This document shows positions 33,442 to 43,341 of a DNA stretch of 64,000 bases, piece after piece; position 1 is the first letter of the stretch; each line of letters opens with the position of its first letter. The stretch spans positions 248,001 to 312,000 of the forward strand of contig NZ_JABWCU010000003.1 of the NCBI RefSeq assembly GCF_018491765.1. The letters run 5' to 3'. Made by a program: the position numbers and the translations under genes. The notes beneath the pieces were generated by a model. That model was not told the DNA's origin. It saw only the letters and a list, made by a program, of their open reading frames with translations, and searched no databases. The DNA is from Novosphingobium profundi. Its GTDB lineage: Bacteria; Pseudomonadota; Alphaproteobacteria; Sphingomonadales; Sphingomonadaceae.

Positions 33442-34596
33442 ATGAACAGAACTTCACTTGCGGGCCTCGCGGCGCTGGCGCTGATCCTCGCGGGCGGCGC
33501 CTGGTTCGCGCTCGGATCAACGACGTCGTCGGACGAGGCGGACAAGTCGGACGAGCCGGGCGGGGCTTCGGCCGGGACGGCGGGCGCCAGGAACTCCGGA
33601 GGTGCTCTCAGCGCGGCGCAAATCAAGGCGCTCGCCATCCGCACCGAGGCCGCTGCGGCCGCCGATGCGGTGCCGCTCGCCTCGGTGCCGGGGCAGGTCA
33701 CGTTGCCGCCCGAGGCGCGCGTGGCGGTGAGCACGCCGTTCGCGGGCACGGTCGCGCGGCTCTTCGTGCTCGAAGGCGAGAGCGTATCGCGCGGTCAGCC
33801 GCTGGCGACCGTGCGGGCCGCGCAGGCCATCCAGTTCAGCGCCGATCTGGCCCGCGCGCGCGCCAACCTTGCGCTGCAGGGTGAACGGGCCCGGCGGCTG
33901 GATACTCTCGCTCGCGAGGGTGTCGTCGCCGGGGCCCGCGCCGACGAGGCGCGCGCAAGCCTGCGCCAGTCGCAGGCAAGCGTGGCCGAAAGCGGGCGCC
34001 TGCTTGCGCTTGCCGGCGCCAGCGGGGACGGCACGATCACCCTGCGTGCGCCAATTTCCGGGCGCGTTGCGCGCGTGTCGGTCGAAACCGGCGGGCCCGT
34101 CGGGGGCGAGACCGCGCCTTTCGTGATCGAGGATACCGAGGCGCTGTCGCTCGACATCCAGCTTCCCGAACGGCTCGCGGGCAAGGTGCGCCCCGGCATG
34201 CAGGTGGCGATCGCCGCGCCGCAGGAGGGGGCGCCGGCGATCACCGGACGCATCGTCACGGTTGGTGGCTCGCTCCATCCCGTGACCCGTTCGGTCGTGG
34301 CCAAGGCGCGCCTCGATGGGGCCGGGGGACTGGTTCCCGGGCGCGGGGTCATGGCGGTGGTCAGTGACACCTCTGTCGCACCGCGTGCGGGCGTGTCGGT
34401 GCCCACGGCCGCAGTAACGCGCGTGGGCGAGCGGGATGTCGTCTTCGTCGCGCAGCAGGGGCGCTTCGTGCGCCGAACCGTGGACGTGGTGGCCGAGGCG
34501 GGAGGGCGCACGGTGATTGCCGCAGGCTTGCGGGCGGGCGAAAAGGTTGCCGTCAGTGGCGTCGCCGAACTCAAGTCGCTGCTGGCGGAGCAATAG
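33442..34596 (+). CDS. RND efflux membrane-fusion (periplasmic adaptor) protein, CzcB-like
   Basis: A 384-residue periplasmic adaptor of a tripartite pump. An N-terminal membrane anchor (residues 5-25) is followed by a disordered Asp/Ser/Gly stretch and then the lipoyl half-motifs (VSTPFAGTVARLFVLEGESV and TLRAPISGRVARVSVETGG) around an alpha-helical hairpin rich in Ala and Arg. The C-terminal beta-barrel and membrane-proximal domains include PGRGVMAVV and GERDVVFVAQQGRFVRRTV. No histidine-rich metal-binding tail is present. It is first in the operon with the pump 4 bases downstream. The substrate class (heavy metal cation) is inferred from the pump. Confidence 0.88.
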   Translation: MNRTSLAGLAALALILAGGAWFALGSTTSSDEADKSDEPGGASAGTAGARNSGGALSAAQIKALAIRTEAAAAADAVPLASVPGQVTLPPEARVAVSTPFAGTVARLFVLEGESVSRGQPLATVRAAQAIQFSADLARARANLALQGERARRLDTLAREGVVAGARADEARASLRQSQASVAESGRLLALAGASGDGTITLRAPISGRVARVSVETGGPVGGETAPFVIEDTEALSLDIQLPERLAGKVRPGMQVAIAAPQEGAPAITGRIVTVGGSLHPVTRSVVAKARLDGAGGLVPGRGVMAVVSDTSVAPRAGVSVPTAAVTRVGERDVVFVAQQGRFVRRTVDVVAEAGGRTVIAAGLRAGEKVAVSGVAELKSLLAEQ

Positions 34597-34600
34597 GCCG

Positions 34601-37600
34601 ATGCTACGCACTCTCGTCGAACGCGCGCTGGCCTGGCGCCTGGCCGTCCTTGGGCTGGCGCTGTGCCTCGCCGGGCTGGGCATCTGGTCGTTCCTGCGCC
34701 TGCCGATCGATGCCTTCCCCGACATCAGCTCGACTCAAGTGAAAGTCATCCTCAAGGCACCGGGCATGACCCCCGAAGAGGTCGAGAGCCGGGTCATAAC
34801 CCCCATCGAGATGGAAATGCTGGGCATTCCCCGGCAAGCCACGCTGCGCTCGGTGGCCAAATACGCGATTGCCGATATCACCATCGATTTCGACGACGGC
34901 GCCGACATCTACTGGGCGCGCAGTCAGGTTGCCGAACGGCTCAATGGCGTCATGGCCGAGTTGCCGGCGAACGTCTCGGGCGGCATGGCGCCGATCTCGA
35001 CGCCGCTCTCGGACATGTACATGTTCACCATCGAGGGACCGCAGAGCCTTGCTGAAAAGCGTCGCACGCTCGACTGGCTGATCCGGCCGGCGCTGCGCAC
35101 GGTGCCGGGCGTCGCCGACGTCAACGCGCTGGGGGGACGGGTGGAGACTTTCGAAGTCGTGCCCGACATGGCCGCGCTGGCATCCGCGGGGATCACCGTC
35201 GCCGAACTTGCAGAGGCCATCGAGGCGTCCAACCGCAACGATGGCGCCGGACGTCTCACCGCCGGCGAGGAGGCGCTCATCGTGCGCTCGACCGGGGCAA
35301 TCGAGACCCTCGACGATCTCGCCGCCGTCGTCGTTCACGCCGATGGTGGGCGTATCGTGCGCGTGGGCGACCTGGGCCGTGTGCGCACCGGCAGTCTCAC
35401 GCGCTATGGCGCGGTGACGCGCGACGGCAAGGGCGAGGGCGTCGAGGGGCTGGTCATCGGCCTTCGCGGCGCGGACGCGGCGCAAGTGGTCGACGGGGTC
35501 AAGGCGCGGCTCGCGGAGCTCGAACCCAGCCTTCCCGTGGGAATGCAGGTGCGCGTCTTCTACGACCGTTCCGATCTCATCGGGCATGCGGTGGGCACGG
35601 TCGAGGAAGCGCTGCTCGAGGCGACCTTGCTGGTGGTCGTGCTGCTCCTGCTGTTCCTCGGTGACGTGCGCGCCTCGTTGATCGTGGCGCTGGCGCTGCC
35701 GATGGCCGCACTGCTGACATTCATCTTCATGCGCGCGATCGGGCTGACCGCCAACCTGATGAGCCTGGGCGGCCTTGCCATCGCGGTGGGCATGCTGGTC
35801 GACGGGGCTGTGGTGGTGGTGGAGAACGTGGTGGAGCGTCTCGGCGATCCCCGGCACGCCGGCGCTGGCAAGCTCCACAACGTGCTCGTCGCGGCAGGCG
35901 AAGTGGCCAAGCCGGTCGCTGCGGGCATGGCGATCATCGCGCTGGTGTTCCTGCCGCTGCTCACGCTCCAGGGGCTGGAGGGCAAGCTTTTCGCGCCGGT
36001 CGCGCTGACGATCGTGCTGGCGCTGCTTTCGGCTCTGGTGCTTTCGCTCACGCTGGTTCCGGTGCTTTCCTATTTCGTGCTCAGGGTGAAGGGCGACGCC
36101 GGTGGCCATGAAACTGGACATGAACCCTGGCTGATGCGCATGCTCGCGCCGCGTTACCACAGCGTGTTGCAGGTCGCCTTCGCGCGCCCGCGCCTGGTCT
36201 ATGCACTGGCCGGCCTGTCGCTGGCCATCGCCGGCGGGGCCTATGCGCTGACCGGCAAGACCTTCCTGCCCACGATGGACGAGGGTTCGGTGATCGTGCA
36301 GTTGACCAAGCTGCCTTCGATCGCGCTCGAACACAGCCTCGAGGGGGACCTCAAGGCCCAGCGCGCGATTTTGGCCAAGGTGCCCGAGGTGCGCTCGGCC
36401 ATCGCGCGGGTCGGCTCGGACGAGCTCGGCCTCGACCCGATGAGCCTCAATGAAACCGATACCTTCCTCGAGCTCAAGCCGCGCGCCGAGTGGCGCGTTG
36501 CCGACAAGGCGTGGCTGATCGGCCGCTTGCGCGACGCGCTGGCGAGCCTGCCGGGGATCGAGGCGAGTTTCACCCAGCCGATCGACATGCGCATCTCGGA
36601 AATGCTGACCGGCTCGCGCGGGGATCTTGCGATCAAGGTCTTCGGGCCCGACCTTGGCGAACTCTCCCGGATCGCCGCGCGTATCCAGGGACGTCTCCAG
36701 AAGATCGCGGGGACCAGCGAGGCGATGACGGTGGCGGACGACCGGGTCGACTATCTCCAGGTCGCGATCGACCGTGTCGCCGCCGGGCGCGTGGGCATGC
36801 CGGTGAGCGCGTTGCAGGACGCCATGCGCGCGCAAGTCGAGGGCGTGCACGCGGGCGTGGTGGCCCAGGGCGTGCGGCGGGTCCCGATCGTCGTGCGTGG
36901 CGAGGGGCAGGCGCTTTCCCCGCAGGGCTTTGCCGATACGCTCTACCGCTCGCCAAGCGGGCAACTCGTGCGCGCCAGCGACGTCGCGCGCGTCGAGCGG
37001 GTCGAGGGTCCGGTCAAGCTCGAACACGAGAACGGCTCGCGCTACGCGCTGGTGCAGGCCTTCGTCTCGGGCCGCGACCTCGTCGGCTATGTCGAGGAAG
37101 CGAAAGCCGACATCGCGGCCAATGTATCCCTGCCGCAGGGCTATCGCATCGTCTGGGGCGGGCAGTTCGAGAACCAGCAGCGCGCCTCGGCGCGGCTCAT
37201 GGTGGTGCTGCCGATCGCGCTCGCGATGATCTTCGTGGTGCTCTACGCGACGCTGCGCTCGCTACGGGCCTCGTTGCTGATCCTCGCGATGATCCCCTTC
37301 GCGATGGTGGGAGGCATGATTTCGCTCGCGCTCTCGGGCGAATACCTCTCGGTGCCGGCTTCGGTCGGCTTCATCGCGCTGCTCGGTATCGCGGTGCTCA
37401 ACGGGCTCGTCATGGTCAGCTATTTTCGCCAGTTGCGCGAGGAAGGGCTACCTCTTGCCGAGGCCGTCCGGCGTGGGGCCGAACGCCGTCTGCGCCCCGT
37501 GCTGATGACCGCCACGATCGCCGCCTTCGGGCTGGTGCCGCTGCTATTCGCAAGCGGCCCGGGCTCGGAAATCCAGAAGCCGCTCGCCATTGTGGTGATC

Positions 37601-37738
37601 GGCGGGCTGGTTACCTCCACCCTGTTGACGCTGGTGCTGCTGCCGATGCTTTACGAGCGCTTCGGCGAGAGCCGGGCCGAGCGTGAAGGCGGGGACCGCG
37701 CGCATCCCCAACTCAATGGGGAGGCGTCCCATGCGTAA
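34601..37738 (+). CDS. heavy-metal-type RND efflux pump, CzcA family
   Basis: A 1045-residue inner-membrane proton antiporter of the CzcA/CusA group with the usual 12 helices and two large periplasmic loops. It carries RLPIDAFPDISSTQVKV, the family opening, and GMLVDGAVVVVENVVERL in helix 4. In CzcA the corresponding helix begins with DFG before the DG pair; here that position reads AVG, so one acidic residue of the classic Zn/Co/Cd motif is missing and the metal cannot be named. The gene overlaps the outer-membrane channel gene by 8 bases and follows the adaptor by 4, giving a tight three-gene operon. Confidence 0.92.
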   Translation: MLRTLVERALAWRLAVLGLALCLAGLGIWSFLRLPIDAFPDISSTQVKVILKAPGMTPEEVESRVITPIEMEMLGIPRQATLRSVAKYAIADITIDFDDGADIYWARSQVAERLNGVMAELPANVSGGMAPISTPLSDMYMFTIEGPQSLAEKRRTLDWLIRPALRTVPGVADVNALGGRVETFEVVPDMAALASAGITVAELAEAIEASNRNDGAGRLTAGEEALIVRSTGAIETLDDLAAVVVHADGGRIVRVGDLGRVRTGSLTRYGAVTRDGKGEGVEGLVIGLRGADAAQVVDGVKARLAELEPSLPVGMQVRVFYDRSDLIGHAVGTVEEALLEATLLVVVLLLLFLGDVRASLIVALALPMAALLTFIFMRAIGLTANLMSLGGLAIAVGMLVDGAVVVVENVVERLGDPRHAGAGKLHNVLVAAGEVAKPVAAGMAIIALVFLPLLTLQGLEGKLFAPVALTIVLALLSALVLSLTLVPVLSYFVLRVKGDAGGHETGHEPWLMRMLAPRYHSVLQVAFARPRLVYALAGLSLAIAGGAYALTGKTFLPTMDEGSVIVQLTKLPSIALEHSLEGDLKAQRAILAKVPEVRSAIARVGSDELGLDPMSLNETDTFLELKPRAEWRVADKAWLIGRLRDALASLPGIEASFTQPIDMRISEMLTGSRGDLAIKVFGPDLGELSRIAARIQGRLQKIAGTSEAMTVADDRVDYLQVAIDRVAAGRVGMPVSALQDAMRAQVEGVHAGVVAQGVRRVPIVVRGEGQALSPQGFADTLYRSPSGQLVRASDVARVERVEGPVKLEHENGSRYALVQAFVSGRDLVGYVEEAKADIAANVSLPQGYRIVWGGQFENQQRASARLMVVLPIALAMIFVVLYATLRSLRASLLILAMIPFAMVGGMISLALSGEYLSVPASVGFIALLGIAVLNGLVMVSYFRQLREEGLPLAEAVRRGAERRLRPVLMTATIAAFGLVPLLFASGPGSEIQKPLAIVVIGGLVTSTLLTLVLLPMLYERFGESRAEREGGDRAHPQLNGEASHA

Positions 37739-38996
37739 GTCGAGGCTCGCCGCTGCTTTGCTCGTGGCCCCGTTGGCGATGGCGGGCACTTCGCCACTTC
37801 GCGCCCAGACGGTGCCGGACCCGGGCCTTCCCACCACCGCGCAAGTCAAGGCCGCGCTCGACGCGCACCCCTCGGTCCAGGCCGCACAGGCGCGCACCGA
37901 GGCGGCCCGAGCACAGGCGCGCGCCCTTTCGAGCGGGAGCCAGGAAGTCACCTTCAGTGGCAGCTACGTCAACCGTTCGGTGGCGCGCGAGGGCGATTTC
38001 GACGAGTTCGACGCCCAGTTGATGCGTCCCATCCGCCTGCCCGGCAAGGCGCGGCTCGACAAGGAGATCGGCCGCTATGGCGTGACTTCGGCGCAGAACC
38101 GCGCCGAGGATGCGCGGCATCAGGCGGCGACCCTGCTCAACCAGAGCTGGTGGGACTGGCTGGGTGCCGCGGAGGAAGCGCGCATCGACCGGCAGGCCGT
38201 GGCGAACTACGAAGCGATGGCCAAGGCGGTCGGGCGCCGGGTCGAACTGCGCGACGCCGCGCAGCTCGAGGCCGATCAGGCCGAGGCGAGCCTTGCGTTG
38301 GCCCGGCTTTGCGCGCAGCAGTCCGAGGGGCGCGAGGCGCTTGCCCGCGCGCGCCTGAAGGCGCAGTTTCCCGATCTGCCCCTGACGGACAGCGCACCGC
38401 CGGTGCCTCGGCCCGCATTGCCCGCCGAAGGCATCGCCGCGCTCGGCGAGAAAGTGATCCTCCATAGCCACGAGATCGCGGCGGCCGAGGCGGCGGCCGG
38501 CGGTGCAGACGCCTCGGCCGAGCGCGTGCGCGCCGATCGGCTGGCGGATCCCTCAGTCGGGGTGCGGTTGTTTTCCGAGCGGGGCGGGGACGAGAGGGGC
38601 GCCGGACTGCTCTTCTCGATGCCACTGGGCGGCGGGCATCGTTCGGCGCTCGCCGACCAGGCCGAGGCGGAAGCCGGGGCCGCGCGGGCAGAGGCCATGG
38701 CCACCCGCTTCGCCGTGCGCGAAATGGCCGAGGCCGACATGTCCGAGGCGCGCTATCGCCATGCCGCCTGGGCCAGCGCACGCGCCGGCCTCGATGCGCA
38801 AATGGCTGCGCTGGCCAAGTTGCGGCTGGGCTACAAGGCGGGCGAGATCGACCTCTCCGACGCGTTGCTCGGGGAGCGTCAGGTCCACGAGGCCTTCCGG
38901 ATGGAAGTGCAGGCACGGACCGAGGCGATGCGCGCGCTCACTCGGCTGCGGCTCGATTCGCACGCGATCTGGATCGGCGACCCCGACGATCTGTAG
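37731..38996 (+). CDS. outer-membrane efflux channel, TolC/CzcC family
   Basis: A 421-residue outer-membrane factor that completes the tripartite pump. A signal peptide (residues 1-24, ending LRA|Q) was used to choose the ATG at 37731, which has GGGGAGG six bases upstream; an earlier in-frame ATG at 37683 lies inside the pump gene. The body shows two Ala/Glu-rich coiled-coil repeats (about 95-230 and 310-420) characteristic of the TolC family. The RND pump gene overlaps its start. It converges on the DUF4010 gene with only 13 bases between. Confidence 0.87.
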   Translation: MRKSRLAAALLVAPLAMAGTSPLRAQTVPDPGLPTTAQVKAALDAHPSVQAAQARTEAARAQARALSSGSQEVTFSGSYVNRSVAREGDFDEFDAQLMRPIRLPGKARLDKEIGRYGVTSAQNRAEDARHQAATLLNQSWWDWLGAAEEARIDRQAVANYEAMAKAVGRRVELRDAAQLEADQAEASLALARLCAQQSEGREALARARLKAQFPDLPLTDSAPPVPRPALPAEGIAALGEKVILHSHEIAAAEAAAGGADASAERVRADRLADPSVGVRLFSERGGDERGAGLLFSMPLGGGHRSALADQAEAEAGAARAEAMATRFAVREMAEADMSEARYRHAAWASARAGLDAQMAALAKLRLGYKAGEIDLSDALLGERQVHEAFRMEVQARTEAMRALTRLRLDSHAIWIGDPDDL

Positions 38997-39009
38997 GGCG
39001 CAAACGTCA

Positions 39010-40299
39010 TCAGCCGATGAGCGGGACCGCAGCAAGGGCGAGCGAAACCAGCAGGACCACGAGGCTCGAGGTGAGCGCGAGGCCCGCACGGCGACCGGCC
39101 GCAAGCCCCGCGTTGACGAAGACGATGCCTGTCTTGAAGGCCATGTTGCTGGCCACCGTCCCGGCCAGCGCCAGCGCGGCGATGGCCTCGGCGACCGAGC
39201 CCTGTGGCAGGGTCGAATAGGCGACGAGCGCGGCGTCGACGTCGAAGCTTCCGGCCAGGAACAGCGAGAAGCCTCCGCCGGCCCCGCCGAATTCGGCCTG
39301 AGCCCAGCGCACCAGCAACGCGGCTCCGGCGACGGCGAGAAGGAAACCCAGCGCGGGGAGGAGTTCGAAGGGCTTGCCAGAGGCCGCCTCCGACTGCCCC
39401 CTTAGCGCGCGTTCCTGGCGCCAGACGAGCGCTGTGGCGATGCAGGCGGTAACCAGCGCGGGCCCCAGCAGCAACGCCATACGCGGCGCGATGTCGGGGG
39501 TCAGCAGCAGAGCCAGAATCAGCACGCGCACGTACATGACCGAGGAAGCGAGCGCGACACCCGTGGCGAGGGGGCCTTCGCCTCCCTTGCCCAACTGGCT
39601 GGCGAAGGCAGCGGTCACGGCGGTCGAGGAATAGGCGCCCCCGATCACCGCGGTCGTCAGCGTGCCCGCGCTCGCACCGATCACGCGTCGCGCGATGTAG
39701 CCCGCGATCGAGAAGCCGGTGATGAGGATCACGACGAGCCAGAGCTGGAAAGGGTTCCAGGCCTCGTAAGGGCCGAACCGGGCATCGGGCAGGAACGGCA
39801 GCACCGCGACGGCGATGACCGCGAAGCGCACCAGCGCGCGCAACTCTTGCGGGGTGAGTGCCTTGAGCGTGGCATGGGCTTGCTGGCGCAGCGAGAGCAG
39901 CAGCGCGACGACGGCCGCCAGCGCGAGGGCGAGGGCGGGCATCCCCGCGCCTGCCACCATGCCCAGCGCGGCGGTGCCAAGTGCGGCGACGGGTGTGGTC
40001 GCGTCGACCACGCGGCCTTTCGGGCGCGAGCGGAAGAAGGCGCCAAGCAGCAGTGCAAGCAGTCCGGCCAGCAGGATCGCGCCGAGCGCGCCCGAGATCT
40101 GTTGCGTTACGAGCGCGACGAGCCCGCCGACGACGCCGATCAGGCCGAACGTGCGCAGCCCCGCGACGCGCATGCCGTCGGCCGCCTCGCGCTGGCGCCA
40201 GCCGCGCTCGATGCCTACCAGAAGCCCTGCGGCCAACGCAGCGAGCAGGTCGCTCGCGATGCCGAGCTGATCCATCCAGTCGCCCGCATGTGTCGGCAC
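39010..40299 (-). CDS. MgtC/SapB and DUF4010 membrane protein
   Basis: A 429-residue integral membrane protein. The N-terminal quarter matches the MgtC/SapB domain (AAGLLVGIERGWRQRE, VAGLRTFGLIGVVGGL), and the rest is DUF4010, with about 12 hydrophobic helices in all and a signature GAYSSTAVTAAFASQLG. Proteins of this layout are common, and their function is not established; a role in ion or metal homeostasis is suggested by MgtC and by the neighbouring efflux operon. It is divergent from the DUF3857 gene with 201 bases between. Confidence 0.85.
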   Translation of the reverse strand: MPTHAGDWMDQLGIASDLLAALAAGLLVGIERGWRQREAADGMRVAGLRTFGLIGVVGGLVALVTQQISGALGAILLAGLLALLLGAFFRSRPKGRVVDATTPVAALGTAALGMVAGAGMPALALALAAVVALLLSLRQQAHATLKALTPQELRALVRFAVIAVAVLPFLPDARFGPYEAWNPFQLWLVVILITGFSIAGYIARRVIGASAGTLTTAVIGGAYSSTAVTAAFASQLGKGGEGPLATGVALASSVMYVRVLILALLLTPDIAPRMALLLGPALVTACIATALVWRQERALRGQSEAASGKPFELLPALGFLLAVAGAALLVRWAQAEFGGAGGGFSLFLAGSFDVDAALVAYSTLPQGSVAEAIAALALAGTVASNMAFKTGIVFVNAGLAAGRRAGLALTSSLVVLLVSLALAAVPLIG

Positions 40300-40500
40300 T
40301 TGCGCAACCTTTCCCCGTCAAATCCCTCAAAAGGCTCTAAGCCGGTTTCGCATGGCGGGGGAAGAGGGGTTTTGCGAGAGGAGGCGGGCGCTTGCCCGGG
40401 CACGGCTTACAGGTTTTTCATGGTCCTGGTCCGGCGCGCGCCATTGCCTTGGCACAGTGTTGTTGCCAGAAACGGGGCGAGAGAGATTTCAGGGGGTAGA

Positions 40501-43287
40501 ATGCGCATCGTTTCACTGTGCCTTGCGGGGGCATCCTTGCTGGCGGCGGGCACGGCCATGGCGGGCGAGGAGGTGCTCTATGCGCCCGCGCCGGGCTGGG
40601 TCGAGGAATACAAGTCGGCCGATATCGACACCGCGGCCAAGACGCCGCTCGCGCTCTACGACGTGCAGCAGAGGCTCGCGGACGGCACGCTTTCGACATA
40701 TGTCGACCGGGCCTTCAAGCTCGACGCACCGCAGGCGCTGACGCAGGCGGGGACCAGCAGCGCGGCCTGGCAGCCGGGGCAGGGCGACCTTACCGTGCAC
40801 CGGGTCGAGATTCTGCGCGCAGGCAAGGTCATCGACGTGCTGGCCGGCGGGGTGAAGTATACCGTCCTGCGTCGCGAGACCCAGCTCGAGCAGCGCTCGC
40901 TGGATGGCGCGCTGACCGCGACGCTGGCTGTTCCAGGGCTGCAACTGGGCGACATCCTGCGCATTTCCTATACGCAGACGATCCACGACCCGACGCTCAA
41001 GGGCAAGGTGCAGGTGAGCAACGCGCTGATCGCGGCGCCGCTCGAGGCCGGTTTCGCGCGCGAGATCGTATCCTGGCCGAAGGGCGATCCGGTCCGCTGG
41101 AAGGTGTCCCCGGCTGCGGTCACGGTCAAGGAGACGGACGTGGGCGGTGACCATCGCCTGACGATCGCGCTGCCGCTCGCCAAGCCCGAGGACATGCCCG
41201 AGGACGCACCCTTGCGCTACCGTAGCGGCTCGACCCTGCAGGCGGGCACCTTCGCCGATTGGGCGGACATCTCGCGCACGTTCGCGCCGCTCTACGCGAC
41301 CTCGGGGCTGATCGGTGCGGGCAGCCCGCTTGCATCCGAGGTCGCCCGGATCAAGGCCACCTCGAGCGACCCCGTGACCCGCGCGGCGCTGGCGACGCGA
41401 CTGGTGCAGGACAAGGTCAGCTACCAGTTCAACGGCATGGCCACAGGCAACTACGTGCCGCAGGCGCCGGACCAGACCTGGCAACTGCGCTATGGCGACT
41501 GCAAGGCCAAGACCCTGCTGCTGCTGGCCCTGCTCGACGGTCTCGGCATCGAAAGCGAGGCGGTTCTCGCCCATTCCACGATGAGCGATGCGCTTCCCGG
41601 GCTGCTGCCGATGCCGGGCGACTTCGACCACGTGCTGGTGCGCGCGACGATCGCGGGCAAGGAGTACTGGCTCGACGGCACGTCGGCGGGCACGCGCACG
41701 GCGAACATCGCCGATACCCCGCCGTTCCGCAACGTCCTGCCGCTGCGCGCCGAAGGAGCCGAACTTCTCGCCGTCGCGCCGCGCGTGCCGGGTGTCGCGC
41801 AAGCCGAGGTCCAGCTTACGTTCGACGAGCGCGGCGGGGTCGATCTTCCGGCGATCGTGCGGGCCAGCGCCCACCTTTCGGGGGTGATCGGGGTGAACGT
41901 TGGATCGGCGCTGAAGCAGATGGGCGAGGAGCAGAAGAAGCAGTTCATCGACCAGTTCGTCAATTCGACGCTCGAAGGCCTGGCGGTGACCACAAGTGCC
42001 GTCAGTTTCGACGAGGAGCGGGGCGTTGCCCGGATCGACGTCGAGGGCATCCGTACCAGTGGCTGGCAGCGCCAGGGCGCCCTGAAGCGGCAGAACTTCG
42101 GCGATCTGCCGAGCCAGGATGTCGCGTTCAGCCCCGACCGCGCGCGCCCGGCCTGGCGCGACCTGCCGGTCGACACCGGCTTTGCCAGCCTCCAGCAGAC
42201 CGAACTCACCGTGCTCCTGCCCGAGGATGAGGAGGGCTATGCCCTGCGCGGCCGGGCAGACCTCGACATGTCGTTTGCCAACACCCGTTTCGTTCGCAAG
42301 GCGGCGCTCTCGGGCCATACCTTGACGGTGAGCGAACGCGTCGAGGCGCTGGGCGGTGAGGTTCCCAGCACGGCGATCGCGGCCGAGAAGGGCAAGGCCG
42401 CGCGCATCGCCAATTCGGCGGTCTACCTGCTCTCGCCCGCCAAGGCGGTGCGCCAGTGGCAGCTTGGTGACCCCAAGTACCGCGCCCGCATCGCGCCTTA
42501 CGAAGCCGCCTACGCCAAGGCGATCGCGCGTGATCCCGACGAAGCGGCCTCCTACCTCAATCGTGGGCGTTTTCGCTGGGGCACCACCGACCTCAAGGGG
42601 GCGCTCGAGGATTTCGACAAGGCGATCGAGCTCGACCCGGCCGCCGACACCTACCGCATGCGCGGCGCGCTGCGCATGTCGCTGGGGCAATTCGACGGGG
42701 CTCTTGAGGAATACCGCAAGGCTTTCGAACTCGATCCGTCCGAGAGCTCGGCGATGGCTCTCGCCGGGGCGCTGGGTCGCACCGGTCACACCGACGAGGC
42801 GCTGGCGCTGGTCGACGAGTTCGACGACATGGGCAAGGAGCACCCGACCTACGTGCAGATCCGTGCCGAAGCGCTCGGCTTCGGCGGGCGTGCGCAGGAA
42901 GGGCTCGCCGCGATCGACGACCTTATCGCCGAGCGGCCCGATCAGGGCTATCTGCTCAACGCTTCGTGCTGGTACCGCGCGCGGTTCAAGGTGGGCACGC
43001 AGGCCATGATGGAAACCTGCGACAAGGCCGTGGAGCAGGCCGGGATGGGGGCCGCCTCGCTCGACAGCCGCGCGCTCGCCTGGCTGCAACTGGGCAAGCC
43101 CGACAAGGCCCTGGTCGATGCCAACGCCGCGCTCGCGCTTGCACCCGACCAGACCTCGACGCTCTACTTCCGTGCCATCGCGCTCGAGCGCATGGGCGAT
43201 ACCAGCGGCGCTGGCCTGATCGCCTATCTCGACCGGATTTGGCCGGGGCAGGCGCTCGATTACGCACGCTACGGCCTGAAACCCTGA
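40501..43287 (+). CDS. DUF3857/transglutaminase-like protein with C-terminal TPR repeats
   Basis: A 928-residue secreted or periplasmic protein. A signal peptide (residues 1-21, ending AMA|G) is followed by DUF3857 (to about 250), then a transglutaminase-like domain with a complete Cys-His-Asp set: C334 (YGDCKAKTLLLLALLDG), H377 (FDHVLV) and D392 (YWLDGT). A beta-rich region follows, and TPR repeats fill about 680-910 (DEAASYLNRGRFRWGTTDL, LEDFDKAIELDP). Such proteins are frequent in sphingomonads and Bacteroidetes; protease or cross-linking activity is possible but unproven. GGGGG lies seven bases before the ATG. Confidence 0.87.
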   Translation: MRIVSLCLAGASLLAAGTAMAGEEVLYAPAPGWVEEYKSADIDTAAKTPLALYDVQQRLADGTLSTYVDRAFKLDAPQALTQAGTSSAAWQPGQGDLTVHRVEILRAGKVIDVLAGGVKYTVLRRETQLEQRSLDGALTATLAVPGLQLGDILRISYTQTIHDPTLKGKVQVSNALIAAPLEAGFAREIVSWPKGDPVRWKVSPAAVTVKETDVGGDHRLTIALPLAKPEDMPEDAPLRYRSGSTLQAGTFADWADISRTFAPLYATSGLIGAGSPLASEVARIKATSSDPVTRAALATRLVQDKVSYQFNGMATGNYVPQAPDQTWQLRYGDCKAKTLLLLALLDGLGIESEAVLAHSTMSDALPGLLPMPGDFDHVLVRATIAGKEYWLDGTSAGTRTANIADTPPFRNVLPLRAEGAELLAVAPRVPGVAQAEVQLTFDERGGVDLPAIVRASAHLSGVIGVNVGSALKQMGEEQKKQFIDQFVNSTLEGLAVTTSAVSFDEERGVARIDVEGIRTSGWQRQGALKRQNFGDLPSQDVAFSPDRARPAWRDLPVDTGFASLQQTELTVLLPEDEEGYALRGRADLDMSFANTRFVRKAALSGHTLTVSERVEALGGEVPSTAIAAEKGKAARIANSAVYLLSPAKAVRQWQLGDPKYRARIAPYEAAYAKAIARDPDEAASYLNRGRFRWGTTDLKGALEDFDKAIELDPAADTYRMRGALRMSLGQFDGALEEYRKAFELDPSESSAMALAGALGRTGHTDEALALVDEFDDMGKEHPTYVQIRAEALGFGGRAQEGLAAIDDLIAERPDQGYLLNASCWYRARFKVGTQAMMETCDKAVEQAGMGAASLDSRALAWLQLGKPDKALVDANAALALAPDQTSTLYFRAIALERMGDTSGAGLIAYLDRIWPGQALDYARYGLKP

Positions 43288-43290
43288 TCG

Positions 43291-43319
43291 CCGCGCGGGC
43301 CCTGCCACGGCCCACGCGG
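43291..43319. terminator. hairpin between convergent genes
   Basis: CCGCG-C-GGGCC and GGCCC-A-CGCGG pair around a 7-base loop, just after the stop of the DUF3857 gene and before that of the metallopeptidase. There is no T-run, so termination would need Rho or an unusual context. Confidence 0.35.
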
Positions 43320-43341
43320 CCAGGGGTAAGGCTGACAGGGA

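Noticed and set aside
40513..43308. 931-codon leftward frame over the DUF3857 gene
   Set aside because: The rightward frame has a signal peptide, catalytic triad and TPR repeats; the antisense frame has none.
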